NCBI RefSeq assembly: GCF_004345665.1
Contig: NZ_SLWR01000001.1
Location: 992,001 to 1,056,000 of the forward strand
Direction of reading: 5' to 3'
From: Kribbella antiqua
GTDB taxonomy: Bacteria; Actinomycetota; Actinomycetes; Propionibacteriales; Kribbellaceae
Length of the DNA stretch: 64,000 nucleotides
Both the position numbers and the translations under genes were made by a program. The notes beneath the pieces are model-generated. The model did not search any database. It was not told where the DNA came from and worked only from the letters and a program-made list of their open reading frames with translations. Within the stretch, counting starts at the first letter, position 1; every line of letters starts with the position of its first letter. Of this stretch, positions 27,301 to 35,191 are shown in pieces.

Positions 27301-30057
27301 TATGAGGCCAAGGTCGCGCACAACCTGTCCTGGGACGAGAGCTACCCGGCCAGCAACGTTCCGATCACTGTCCCCGGCGACGGGCTCGTCGTCACCTTCT
27401 CCTATGTCCTCGCGACGCACGTGCTGACGGTGACGACGTCCAGGCCGGGCGCTCAGCCGGACCTGTCTCAGGCCAAGGCCTACTGGCTCGCCAAGGACCT
27501 GCTCGCCGTACCGGCGGTTTCGCATCCGGAACGGTCACGTTGGCGGCTGCACTGGTCGTACGACGGCTCGCTCAAGGTCGACGCGGACGACATCGGCGGA
27601 GAGTCCGCCGGACTGCGCTACGACCCTGCTGGGATACCTGACCCTGTCCTCGCCAAGTTCCCAGCATTGAAGGGCTACACGGCACTCAGACTCAACAAGG
27701 CCAACGCCGGCAAGATCCTGACCGGACAGCTCGGCCTGGCCCAGTACGACGACGCCGGCCGCCTGCTCGACGCAACCGGCGTACAGATCCCGGGCGTCCT
27801 TGACGACCTGTACGGCGCGTCGGCGTCGAACCGGGCATACGGCGTGACGTGGCAGGGCGGAGCACCTCGCTTCACGCTGTGGGCGCCGACTGCACAAAAG
27901 GTCAATCTGCTTGTCGGATTGCAGACAATCCCCATGCAGCGCAACGACGACGGCTCGTGGTTCGTGAACGGGCCACGGTCGTGGAAGAACGCGGCCTACC
28001 GCTATCAGGTGACCGTGTTCGCGCCGTCGACCGGCAAGGTCGAGACCAGCGTCGTCACCGATCCGTACTCGGTCGCGCTCACGACGGACTCGACGTACTC
28101 GGTCGCGGTGGACCTGAACGATCCGGCCGGCAAACCCGCGCTGTGGTCGAGCACGCCCTCACCGAAGCTGGCCCGGGCCGTGGATACGACCATCTACGAG
28201 CTGCACGTCCGCGACTTCTCGATCAACGACAGCACAGTTCCGCCCGCGCACCGTGGCACGTATCTCGCCTTCGCCGATGAGGGCAACGGAAGCAAGCACC
28301 TGCGCGCGCTGGCCGCCGCCGGACTCAACACGATCCACCTATTGCCGACATTCGACATTGCGTCAATCCCCGAGACCGGTCAGCAGTCGCCGGCCTGCGA
28401 TCTCAAGTCGTTCGCCCCGGACTCCGAACAGCAGCAAGCCTGCGTGACTGCGGTCGCGGCGAAGGACGGGTTCAACTGGGGTTACGACCCCTACCACTGG
28501 CTCGCGCCCGAGGGTTCGTACGCGACCCAACGCGACGGTCTCGCCCGGGTCGCCGAGTTCCGCACGATGGTCGGCGGCCTGCACAAGTCGGGCCTGCGCG
28601 TCGTACTCGATCAGGTTTACAACCACACCCCCGCAGCCGGTCAGGCGCCGACGTCCGTACTGGACAAGGTCGTGCCCGGCTACTACCAGCGGCTGAACGC
28701 GACCGGCAAGGTCGAGACCTCGACCTGCTGCAGCAACGTCGCCACCGAGCACGCGATGGCCGAGAAGATCATGGTCGACAGCACCGTCAGCTGGGCACGC
28801 AACTACCGCGTCGACGGGTTCCGCTTCGACCTGATGGGCCACCACAGCAAGGCCAACATGCTCAAGGTCCGGGCCGCGCTCGACCAGCTGACCCTCGCCA
28901 AGGACGGCGTGGACGGCAAGAAGATCTACCTGTACGGCGAGGGCTGGAACTTCGGCGAGGTCGCAAACGACGCGCTGTTCGTCCAGGCCCGGCAGGGCAA
29001 TCTGGGCGGTACTGGGATCGGCACGTTCTCCGACCGGCTCCGCGACGGCGTCCGCGGCGGCGGCCCGTTCGACGACAATCCGCGGATCCAGGGCTTCGGC
29101 TCCGGCGCGGCGTCCGACCCGAACGGCGACGCGATCAACGGTACGCCCGCTGAACGGGCCAAGCGTCTTGCCCATGACACGGACCTCGTTCAGTTGGGGC
29201 TGGCGGCGAACCTGCGCGGCTTCTCGTTCCGCTCGGCTGAGACCGAGGCCGTCGTACGCGGCGATGGGGTCGACTACAACGGCACCCCCGCCGGGTACGC
29301 CGATCAGCCGGACGAAGTGATCACGTACGTCGATGCCCACGACAACGAAACGTTGTGGGACTCGTTGACCTACAAGCTTCCTGACACGCTGCCGATGCCG
29401 GACCGGGTCCGGATGAACACGTTGTCCCTGGCAACGACCGCGCTCGCGCAGACTCCGTCGTTCTGGCACGCCGGCGCGGACCTGTTGCGCAGCAAGTCGC
29501 TGGACCGGAACTCCTACGACTCCGGTGACTGGTTCAACACCCTGGACTGGACCGGCGCCGACAACGGCTTCGGCCACGGCCTGCCACCCAAGACGGACAA
29601 CGAAGCCAAGTGGCAGTACATGAAGCCGCTGCTGGCCAATGCAGCCCTGAAGCCGACCGCGACCGATGTGGCGACCGCTTCCGCGGCGGCTCAGGACCTG
29701 CTGAAGCTGCGCTTCTCGACGCCGCTGTTCCGGCTGGGCTCGGCCGACCTGATCAACGCGAAGCTCACCTTCCCGTTGAGCGGCACGGCCGCCGCCCAAC
29801 CCGGCGTCGTCGTCATGCGCATCGACGACACCGTTGGCCCCGACGTCGACCCAGCTCTCAAGGGACTCCTCGTCGTCTTCAACACCACCGGATCGACGGT
29901 CACCGAGACTGTGCCGGGGTTGGCCGGCCAATCGCTGGCCCTCTCGCCCGTTCAGGCGAACGGCTCCGACCCGGTCGTCAAACAAACCACCTGGACCGCT
30001 TCAACCGGCACGATCGCGGTGCCGCCGCGGACGGTCGCCGTACTGGTGCAGAAGTAG
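24361..30057 (+). CDS. Secreted bifunctional amylopullulanase (two GH13 domains)
   Basis: 1898 residues. A signal peptide (about 1-30) is followed by an X25-type module (GSLQSELGCAGDWDPAC). The first GH13 alpha-amylase domain (about 150-700) has the four regions DIITNHT, GFRIDTVKH, MFGEVFD and FLGNHDMGR. A Gly-rich linker and two more X25 modules follow (from about 829 and 932), then a pullulanase-type half with CBM48-like segment (PRFTLWAPTAQKVNLLV, about 1165) and the second GH13 set VVLDQVYNHT, GFRFDLMGHH, YGEGWNFG and YVDAHDNETLWDSL. All catalytic Asp/Glu/Asp are present twice, so it should cut alpha-1,4 and alpha-1,6 bonds of starch or glycogen outside the cell. ATG 24361 has the better spacing to GGAGGGG than GTG 24358. 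Confidence 0.93.
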   Translation: MRGFRRLMAGFTAGAVVVLGLGTAAPAPAQPAADRVITLAGSLQSELGCAGDWDPACPQSSLGAAAPYTKIFDVPAGAYEYKVTVNGSWDENYGAGGVLNGPNIPLRIEGPAKIEFAYDDTSHEVSVRPVDLAGDTVTTADKALSSPSLRQDLTKERFYFVMADRFANGNKANDAGGLTGDRLSTGLDPTDKGFYHGGDLAGVIQKLDYIKSLGTTSIWLTPSFKNRPVQGEGANVSAGYHGYWITDFTQIDPHLGTNADMKQLISLAHGKGMKVFFDIITNHTADVIAYQSTNYGYIPKSTSPYKDASGNVFDDKAYAGGDTFPPLDKDVSFPNIPVFRTPADETVKVPAWLNDPTLYHNRGDSTFAGESAEYGDFVGLDDLFTEQPKVRDGMIDVYKTWAEFGIDGFRIDTVKHVNLEFWQKFSPAILAAAKSSGSKDFFMFGEVFDADPKFMSTYTTQGALQATLDFGFQQNAVAFAKGDPSTKLGDFYANDDYYTDGDSNAYQLPTFLGNHDMGRVGTFLKQAGASGQELLARDKLAHSLMFLTRGQPVIYYGDEQGFTGAGGDKDARQDMFATQTTDYKDDELVDGTGTSTIGSQDRYDVNAPMYKHIAALQKLRAQYPALADGRQIHRYSSNSGGLYVFSRLGSDNVEYLVIANNATTAKSATIPTYLGSSSFKPVYGGKSLLHTDREGRTVVQQAPLSVTVYQATQKLPARTKAPAVYMSSPELGATVGGRAEIAAAVPENTPVTVTFGYRPVGTTDWKRLGSDDNAPYRVFHDVSSLPKGTLLEYRAVLKDASGNYSVSGSYGVVGDAPAPGGGGGGTGPVVQPANVSVPGDHNDEMGCSGDWQPDCAQAQLTLDPKDKVWKGTYTIPAGEHAYKAAINKTWDENYGAGGNQNGANISYTAPGTPVTFYYEHGRHYVTSTAEGRPIITVPGTFQSELGCPADWDPACMRPWLTDQDGDGTYTWSTSEIGAGSYEAKVAHNLSWDESYPASNVPITVPGDGLVVTFSYVLATHVLTVTTSRPGAQPDLSQAKAYWLAKDLLAVPAVSHPERSRWRLHWSYDGSLKVDADDIGGESAGLRYDPAGIPDPVLAKFPALKGYTALRLNKANAGKILTGQLGLAQYDDAGRLLDATGVQIPGVLDDLYGASASNRAYGVTWQGGAPRFTLWAPTAQKVNLLVGLQTIPMQRNDDGSWFVNGPRSWKNAAYRYQVTVFAPSTGKVETSVVTDPYSVALTTDSTYSVAVDLNDPAGKPALWSSTPSPKLARAVDTTIYELHVRDFSINDSTVPPAHRGTYLAFADEGNGSKHLRALAAAGLNTIHLLPTFDIASIPETGQQSPACDLKSFAPDSEQQQACVTAVAAKDGFNWGYDPYHWLAPEGSYATQRDGLARVAEFRTMVGGLHKSGLRVVLDQVYNHTPAAGQAPTSVLDKVVPGYYQRLNATGKVETSTCCSNVATEHAMAEKIMVDSTVSWARNYRVDGFRFDLMGHHSKANMLKVRAALDQLTLAKDGVDGKKIYLYGEGWNFGEVANDALFVQARQGNLGGTGIGTFSDRLRDGVRGGGPFDDNPRIQGFGSGAASDPNGDAINGTPAERAKRLAHDTDLVQLGLAANLRGFSFRSAETEAVVRGDGVDYNGTPAGYADQPDEVITYVDAHDNETLWDSLTYKLPDTLPMPDRVRMNTLSLATTALAQTPSFWHAGADLLRSKSLDRNSYDSGDWFNTLDWTGADNGFGHGLPPKTDNEAKWQYMKPLLANAALKPTATDVATASAAAQDLLKLRFSTPLFRLGSADLINAKLTFPLSGTAAAQPGVVVMRIDDTVGPDVDPALKGLLVVFNTTGSTVTETVPGLAGQSLALSPVQANGSDPVVKQTTWTASTGTIAVPPRTVAVLVQK

Positions 30058-30066
30058 TCAGCTCCG

Positions 30067-30093
30067 GAGACCGGCCAGCAATTGGTCGGTCTC
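30067..30093 (+). terminator. Hairpin terminator after the amylopullulanase
   Basis: GAGACCGGCCA and TGGTCGGTCTC form an 11-bp stem with one G-T pair and a 5-nt loop, 9 bp after the stop codon. Confidence 0.7.
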
Positions 30094-30283
30094 TGGTTCG
30101 TTCGTGCGTTTGCCGGTGTAGGACAACGTCAGCTGCGTCGACAGGTCGGGGCGGCCTCGTGTGTTGGTGCTGGCCCCAATGCCGCACAAGCCAAGATTGA
30201 GGCCGTCCCCGATGTCCAGCCCTTCAGAGCGGCGGAGTCTGAGAGGTACCAGCGCGGCGATCCCCGCCGCAAGGGAGGGAATC

Positions 30284-30655
30284 ATGAACCACACGTACGC
30301 AGCCCTAGCGGCCTCCGCACTCTCGATGGGCGGCATCGTCCTCGCCGCGCCGGCAGCGTCGGCCATGCTCAGGACTCCGGGGCCTGGAGTCACCCCTTCG
30401 GCGGTCACATCCCAGTCGCCCGGATGGCCGGACGAAGGCTCCGGCTACCCCGGATCCGAGAAAAGGTCGCCGGAGTACAACTACCCGGAGTACAAGCTGG
30501 ACCCGCCGGCTGCTTCCAATTTGCAGCCGGCCCGCACCTCGGTTTGGGACAACTCGATCGGGGCCGTCGAAGCGGGCGCTTCCGCGCTCGGTGGTGCGGG
30601 CGTCGCCCTCGGCGGGCTGTGGCTGGTCCGCCGTCGGAGCGCACTGGCCAGGTAA
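30284..30655 (+). CDS. Small secreted protein with C-terminal membrane anchor
   Basis: 123 residues, preceded by the strong ribosome site AAGGGAGGGA. The N-terminus is a signal peptide (about 1-28, cleavage near APAASA). The middle is Pro/Tyr/Ser-rich and probably disordered (PEYNYPEYKLDPP). Near the C-terminus a short hydrophobic, Gly/Ala-rich helix (GASALGGAGVALGGLWLV) is followed by RRRSALAR, a stop-transfer tail. No LPxTG motif precedes it, so a simple membrane anchor is likely. No family is recognised and function is unknown. It stands alone between two hairpins. Confidence 0.7.
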   Translation: MNHTYAALAASALSMGGIVLAAPAASAMLRTPGPGVTPSAVTSQSPGWPDEGSGYPGSEKRSPEYNYPEYKLDPPAASNLQPARTSVWDNSIGAVEAGASALGGAGVALGGLWLVRRRSALAR

Positions 30656-30663
30656 GCCCACTG

Positions 30664-30697
30664 GGCCGTATCTGCGTGCCCCCGCGCAGATACGGCC
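30664..30697. terminator. Bidirectional terminator
   Basis: GGCCGTATCTGCG and its perfect complement form a 13-bp stem with an 8-nt loop between the convergent genes ending at 30655 and 30702. Confidence 0.85.
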
Positions 30698-30701
30698 GGC
30701 G

Positions 30702-31364
30702 TCATTGGCCGGTGCCCTGGGTGGAGCGCAGGTAGACAAGGGTGGCCAGTACCCGGCGGTGCGCCTGGGCATTCTCGGTGATGCCGAGCTTGCCAAGGGT
30801 TTGGGTGACATGGGCCTCGACTGTGCGGGTGGTGATGTGCAGCCGGGTCGCGATCGCGGTGTTGGACAGACCTTCGGCGACCAGCCCGAGGACTTCTCGT
30901 TCCCGATCGGTGAGCTGGTCGAGAGGGTTCTTGGCGCGGCGTCGTCCGATCAGCCGAGCGACGATGGTGGGGTCGATGACGGTCTCCCCGTCTGCGATAC
31001 GGCGTAGTGCGTCGACCAGGTTCGCCCCGTCGAAGAGCCGTTCCTTGAGCAGGTAACCGGCCCGCTCCGGGTGATCGGAAATCAGGCGCAGGGCGTAGCT
31101 CGGCTCGATGTACTGAGACAGCACCAGCACACCGACGTCCGGGGACTCGGCCCGGATGCGCTGCGCCGCGGCCAGGCCCTCGTCGGTGTGGGTAGGCGGC
31201 ATCCGAATGTCAGCGATGACCGCGTCGGGTCTGTGCTGTCGCACAAGTCCGAGCAGCTGTTCAGCGTCCACAGCCTCACCGACGACCTCGAGACCGGCCT
31301 CGCCGAGCAGGTGAACGATTCCCTGCCGCGTGAGCAGGTTGTCGTCAGCCACGACGATTCGCAT
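30702..31364 (-). CDS. NarL/LuxR-family response regulator
   Basis: 220 residues. The receiver domain (1-125) has the acidic pair VVADDN, the phospho-Asp in [16 protein letters not shown] and the Lys in YLLKERLFD. The LuxR-type helix-turn-helix (about 150-210) reads [35 protein letters not shown]. It is a DNA-binding transcription factor, encoded 13 bp after the histidine kinase at 31378 and surely its partner. Its targets are unknown. Remnants of a very similar regulator lie at 58921-59325. Confidence 0.93.
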   Translation of the reverse strand: MRIVVADDNLLTRQGIVHLLGEAGLEVVGEAVDAEQLLGLVRQHRPDAVIADIRMPPTHTDEGLAAAQRIRAESPDVGVLVLSQYIEPSYALRLISDHPERAGYLLKERLFDGANLVDALRRIADGETVIDPTIVARLIGRRRAKNPLDQLTDREREVLGLVAEGLSNTAIATRLHITTRTVEAHVTQTLGKLGITENAQAHRRVLATLVYLRSTQGTGQ

Positions 31365-31377
31365 AAAGCCTCCCCCT

Positions 31378-33099
31378 TCAGTCCGAGCCCCGTCCGCAGG
31401 GAATCTTGGCGCGCAGACGGCCGGCTTGACTGTCCATACTGCCGCCGATGGCGCCTACCCTGTCCGCGAGATGCTCCGGAAACTCGCCGACCGCCCCACG
31501 CACGTCTACGACGAGCCAGTTCCCGGCACAGGTGACAGCAACAGAGAGACTACTGCTCGCCGCCTCGACCATTCCCGCAACTACGAGGTAGACCGCCCTT
31601 TCCACCGCGGCGGGCAGACGTTCGGGCGGAACAGTCGTGAGCTCGACCGGGTACGTGGCCTCCTCGGCCAGCGACCAGAGGGCAGATTCGAGCCCTGCCT
31701 CGTCGAGGATGGCTGGGAAGATGCCGTTGGCGAGCTCACGCAATTCAGCCAGGGCAGTCTGTGCCTCGGCCAGCGCTGTGTCGATCGCCGCAGCGAGATC
31801 TGGGCTGGTTGTGGCGGTGCGAGCAAGGCGTAGCTCGTACGTGCAGGCCAGCAGGCGCTGTTGGGCTCCGTCGTGCAGGTCACGTTCCAGGTGCCGGCGG
31901 GTCGCGTCGGCAGCCTCGACGATGCGCGTACGGGACGAGCGCAGGTCTTCCATCTGAGCGTGTACCTCGGCTGCGAGGCGCTCGTTGTCGATCGCCAGCC
32001 GTGCCGCCGATCCGATCTGCTCCGCGAGTTCTGCGGCGTCGTACCCGCCTGGATCGTGTTCGACGAGCGCGACCGGCTGACCATGACGCACCACAGAGGT
32101 CACTGCCCGTCCGCCGCCGGACTGCGGCATGAGCGGCTGTCCGCCGGCGTCGACATAGTGCCGCGAGCCCGGCATCCAATAGAACACCCGGACGCTCGCG
32201 TCCCCGAGAGTGCGGGCAAGTGCTGTTTGCAGCGAACCGGGCGGTGGCGCGGCGCCGAGGTCGTCGGCCAGACGCGCGACTGCGGAGCGCCGGTGGCGTG
32301 CACGCAACACCGCCCAGCCCAAACCGATGGCCAGACAGGACAACGCGGTCGCTTGTGCGGCATAGATGGAACGGAACTCGACCTTGGTTGGGTCCTCGAT
32401 GGGATCACGCAGTACGGCGGTCGCGTACGCGGCCTGGCCAGCGACTGCGACCGCAGCCGGTATCACTACGAGCCACGAAGCAGCACGGGCCGCGCGGCCG
32501 CTATGAGCCAACCACCATCCGGCGATTCCCAGGGTCACGGCACCGGCAGCGAGCAAGAATCGGAGCCAGAATTCGTCGATGTCGCGCGCCAAGGCCGGGT
32601 ACGGATGGACCAGGAAAGCGTTGGCGGTGCAGTTGTTCCAGCAGTAAGGATCGAGAAACGGATCACGGATGCCGGCGCGCACGACGCTCAGGCCGACCGC
32701 GATCGACCAGCCGAAACTGATCGCCAGCCGGCTCCACGTGCTCGCTCCACGCCCGGACGGGTACGCCACGACGAGGTGTACCAAGGCCGGCAGCATGAGC
32801 GGCGCCACCACCATGCCCAAACTTCGAGCGAGCTGCGGGCCGCCTGACCAGCCGATCCACGTCGGCGCCAGCCAGCCCAGTCCCGCAACCACACTGAGCT
32901 GTCCGGCGGCGCCAACCGTCCGATCCCACACCGCAAAAGTGCCCACCGCGACCAGTCCCAGCCCGGCCACAAGGGTCGCCGCCGCAAAGCCGCCAGACAA
33001 GTCGGCGTAGCTGGTGACCAATTGATCGGTAGTGCTCATCGCGCCGATCGCGGCTGCAGCGGCCGCTGCGCCGAGAACTGGCAGCAGCCACCGAATCAT
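31378..33099 (-). CDS. Membrane histidine kinase with intact His box but degenerate ATPase domain
   Basis: 573 residues. About eight membrane helices (1-260) are followed by a linker domain and a HisKA_3-type dimerisation helix pair with an intact phospho-acceptor: [14 protein letters not shown], His409. The C-terminal HATPase_c domain is strongly eroded. Where kinases of this class have EALANVAKHA the sequence reads [10 protein letters not shown] (no N-box Asn); the DDGxGG loop is VRGAVGE; the GLxGL lid is missing; only DRVGAIGG remains recognisable. It therefore probably cannot bind ATP itself, but could be phosphorylated by a partner. The divergent kinase at 33569 has the reverse defect and shares linker sequence, so the two may work as one hetero-oligomer (inference). 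Confidence 0.85.
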   Translation of the reverse strand: MIRWLLPVLGAAAAAAAIGAMSTTDQLVTSYADLSGGFAAATLVAGLGLVAVGTFAVWDRTVGAAGQLSVVAGLGWLAPTWIGWSGGPQLARSLGMVVAPLMLPALVHLVVAYPSGRGASTWSRLAISFGWSIAVGLSVVRAGIRDPFLDPYCWNNCTANAFLVHPYPALARDIDEFWLRFLLAAGAVTLGIAGWWLAHSGRAARAASWLVVIPAAVAVAGQAAYATAVLRDPIEDPTKVEFRSIYAAQATALSCLAIGLGWAVLRARHRRSAVARLADDLGAAPPPGSLQTALARTLGDASVRVFYWMPGSRHYVDAGGQPLMPQSGGGRAVTSVVRHGQPVALVEHDPGGYDAAELAEQIGSAARLAIDNERLAAEVHAQMEDLRSSRTRIVEAADATRRHLERDLHDGAQQRLLACTYELRLARTATTSPDLAAAIDTALAEAQTALAELRELANGIFPAILDEAGLESALWSLAEEATYPVELTTVPPERLPAAVERAVYLVVAGMVEAASSSLSVAVTCAGNWLVVDVRGAVGEFPEHLADRVGAIGGSMDSQAGRLRAKIPCGRGSD

Positions 33100-33207
33100 G
33101 AAGGCACCAGATGGCCTGCACACGAATTGATTGTGCCAGCGACAGCCTGCGGACAACCTGTGGCTGGCCACGATGACGAGCCCGCGGTCCGGTGAGACGA
33201 TCCACAG

Positions 33208-33582
33208 GTGAGCAACACGGTGCTCGTCGTTGATGATCACCCCGATTTCCGGGCCGCCGCATCGGCGCTGCTGGCGGCCGAGGGCTTCGAGGTCGTCGGC
33301 GTAGCGGCGAGCGGGCAGGAGGCCGTCGTGGTGATCTCTGCCCTGCAACCGGATGTGGTGCTGCTCGACATCAGGTTGCCCGACCTGGACGGGTTCGCCG
33401 TGGCGGCGCAGATCGCCGAGCTGGCGGATCCACCGGCAGTCGTTCTCGTCTCCAGCCGCGGCGCCGGTACCTATGGGCCGCGCCTGGGACGCGCCGCCGC
33501 AGTGGGATTCATGGCCAAGAGTGAGCTGAGCGGTGCCGCCCTACGCCGCCTTCTGGACGGCAGCCCACGTGCGCCGGCGTGA
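33208..33582 (+). CDS. Stand-alone response-regulator receiver
   Basis: 124 residues, receiver domain only. Conserved residues are intact: acidic pair VVDDHPD, phospho-Asp in VVLLDIRLPDLDG, Ser in VLVSSRG and Lys in FMAKSELS. With no output domain it may act as a phosphate sink or allosteric partner. It starts at GTG 33208 (GACGAT, 6 nt upstream, is a weak -10 candidate) and overlaps the kinase gene behind it by 14 bp. It is divergent from the kinase at 33099 across 108 bp that must hold both promoters. Confidence 0.88.
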   Translation: MSNTVLVVDDHPDFRAAASALLAAEGFEVVGVAASGQEAVVVISALQPDVVLLDIRLPDLDGFAVAAQIAELADPPAVVLVSSRGAGTYGPRLGRAAAVGFMAKSELSGAALRRLLDGSPRAPA

Positions 33583-35191
33583 GATCGTCATCGGGTTGGC
33601 TGGCGGTACGTTCGGCGTACTCAGTGAGCACGCCGCGATTGTGCGGGGCCAACCAGGGGTCTGGCTGCCCGATCTGGCAGTTGGTCTGGTGTTCCTCGGC
33701 GCGGGACTGCTGGTCAGGCGGACGGCCGCAGTCGACACAGCGTCACCCGCAACGGGAACAGCAACACTGTTAGGCGCAGTGGCCGTCACCTGGTTCGCAG
33801 GCAATATTGCTTGGCCAGCACTGTATTGGCATCGCGGCCCGCTGCTGCATCTACTGCTGGCCTATCCAGGTTGGCGAGTCAGTAGTCGGCTGGGCCGGCT
33901 CCTGATTTCCCTCGCCTACGTCGCTGCCGTCGTCCCACCGATCTGGGGTAGCGACGCGGTAGCGATCGCACTGTCCATCGTTTTCGTCGCAGGGGTGACT
34001 GTCCAACACCGCCCAGGCACGGGTACCGCGCATGGGGCCCGCCGAGCAGCAGTCTGGGCTGCAGGGGCTCTCGGGGCTGTGCTGATCGCCGGGGCCGCGG
34101 CCCGAATGACCGTGACGGCCGGTGCTGCCGTGCTGCCTGCTCTCTGGGCATACCAGGTGGTGCTTTGTGCCGTCGCGGTAGGCGTCGCCGCAGGTCTGCG
34201 GCGGTCGCGTCCGGCGAAGGTTGCCGACCTCGTTGTCGAACTCGGTGAGACCAGGTCGGGCACACTGAGGGACGCGTTGGCGCACGCACTCGGCGATCCG
34301 ACCCTGCAGGTCGGCTTCTGGCTGGCCGAACGGCATCAGTACGTCGACCCGGCGGGCAGTCCGGTCGCCGTACAGCCACTCGGTGGGGGCCAGGCGGCCA
34401 CGTTCGTCACGCGGAACGACGGTCCGTTCGCCGTCCTCGTGCACGACGCCGCCATACTCACGGACCCTGCATTGGCAAAGGCGGTCGCAGACACGACCCG
34501 GCTCACAGCGTCGCATGTCGTACTGCAGGCTGAGGTGCGCGTGCGACTGGCCGAGCTGGCCGCATCCCGTCGACGGCTCCTGGTCGCCGGGGATGACGAA
34601 CGGCAGCGCATCGAGCAGCGCCTCCGTGACGGCGCCCACGGACGGCTGGTGCGGACCATGGCAACGCTGCGCTCCGCAGCTGCTGATACCGAAGCGCCCG
34701 AGGCGCTCGGTCGGGCGTACGGCCACCTCGATGGCACCCTCGCCGACCTCCAGGAACTGGCGCGAGGCCTTCATCCTCGTGAGCTCGCCAACGGCTTGGG
34801 CGACGCGCTCGCCGCCTTGGTGGAACGCAATCCGACGCCAGTGCGGCTCACCACGACGAACCGGCGGTATCCGCCCGAGGTCGAGGTCACGGCGTACTAC
34901 GTCTGCGCGGAGGCACTCGCCAATGTGGCCAAGTACGCGGCTACCTCGCAGGTGACGGTCGAGGTGGCGCAGCGAAACGATCGGCTCTGCGTGACGATCG
35001 CCGACGACGGCCCAGGTGGCGCAGACCTGGTCCGTGGGAGTGGACTCATCGGGCTGACCGACCGCGTCGAGACGCTCGGCGGCACGTTGACGGTGCACTC
35101 GCCGCCGGGCGCAGGCACCCGGCTCGTCGCCGAACTCCCCCTGGACACCGAGCAACGAATCTCGTCTGCCGACTTCGGGAGGAAACAATGA
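33569..35191 (+). CDS. Membrane histidine-kinase-like protein lacking the phospho-acceptor His
   Basis: 540 residues from GTG 33569, which overlaps the receiver gene; upstream in-frame starts lie deeper in that gene. About seven membrane helices (10-200) precede a linker domain like that of the kinase at 31378 (LAHALGDPTLQVGFWLAERH versus [20 protein letters not shown]). The His box reads RIEQRLRDGAHGRLV: the acceptor His is Arg353 (CGT, one base from CAT/CAC by the middle base). The ATPase domain is fully conserved (CAEALANVAKYA, VTIADDGPGG, GLIGLTDRVETLGG). It should bind ATP but not autophosphorylate in cis, complementing its divergent paralogue. Its stop overlaps the DctP-like gene by 4 bp. 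Confidence 0.87.
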   Translation: MRRREIVIGLAGGTFGVLSEHAAIVRGQPGVWLPDLAVGLVFLGAGLLVRRTAAVDTASPATGTATLLGAVAVTWFAGNIAWPALYWHRGPLLHLLLAYPGWRVSSRLGRLLISLAYVAAVVPPIWGSDAVAIALSIVFVAGVTVQHRPGTGTAHGARRAAVWAAGALGAVLIAGAAARMTVTAGAAVLPALWAYQVVLCAVAVGVAAGLRRSRPAKVADLVVELGETRSGTLRDALAHALGDPTLQVGFWLAERHQYVDPAGSPVAVQPLGGGQAATFVTRNDGPFAVLVHDAAILTDPALAKAVADTTRLTASHVVLQAEVRVRLAELAASRRRLLVAGDDERQRIEQRLRDGAHGRLVRTMATLRSAAADTEAPEALGRAYGHLDGTLADLQELARGLHPRELANGLGDALAALVERNPTPVRLTTTNRRYPPEVEVTAYYVCAEALANVAKYAATSQVTVEVAQRNDRLCVTIADDGPGGADLVRGSGLIGLTDRVETLGGTLTVHSPPGAGTRLVAELPLDTEQRISSADFGRKQ

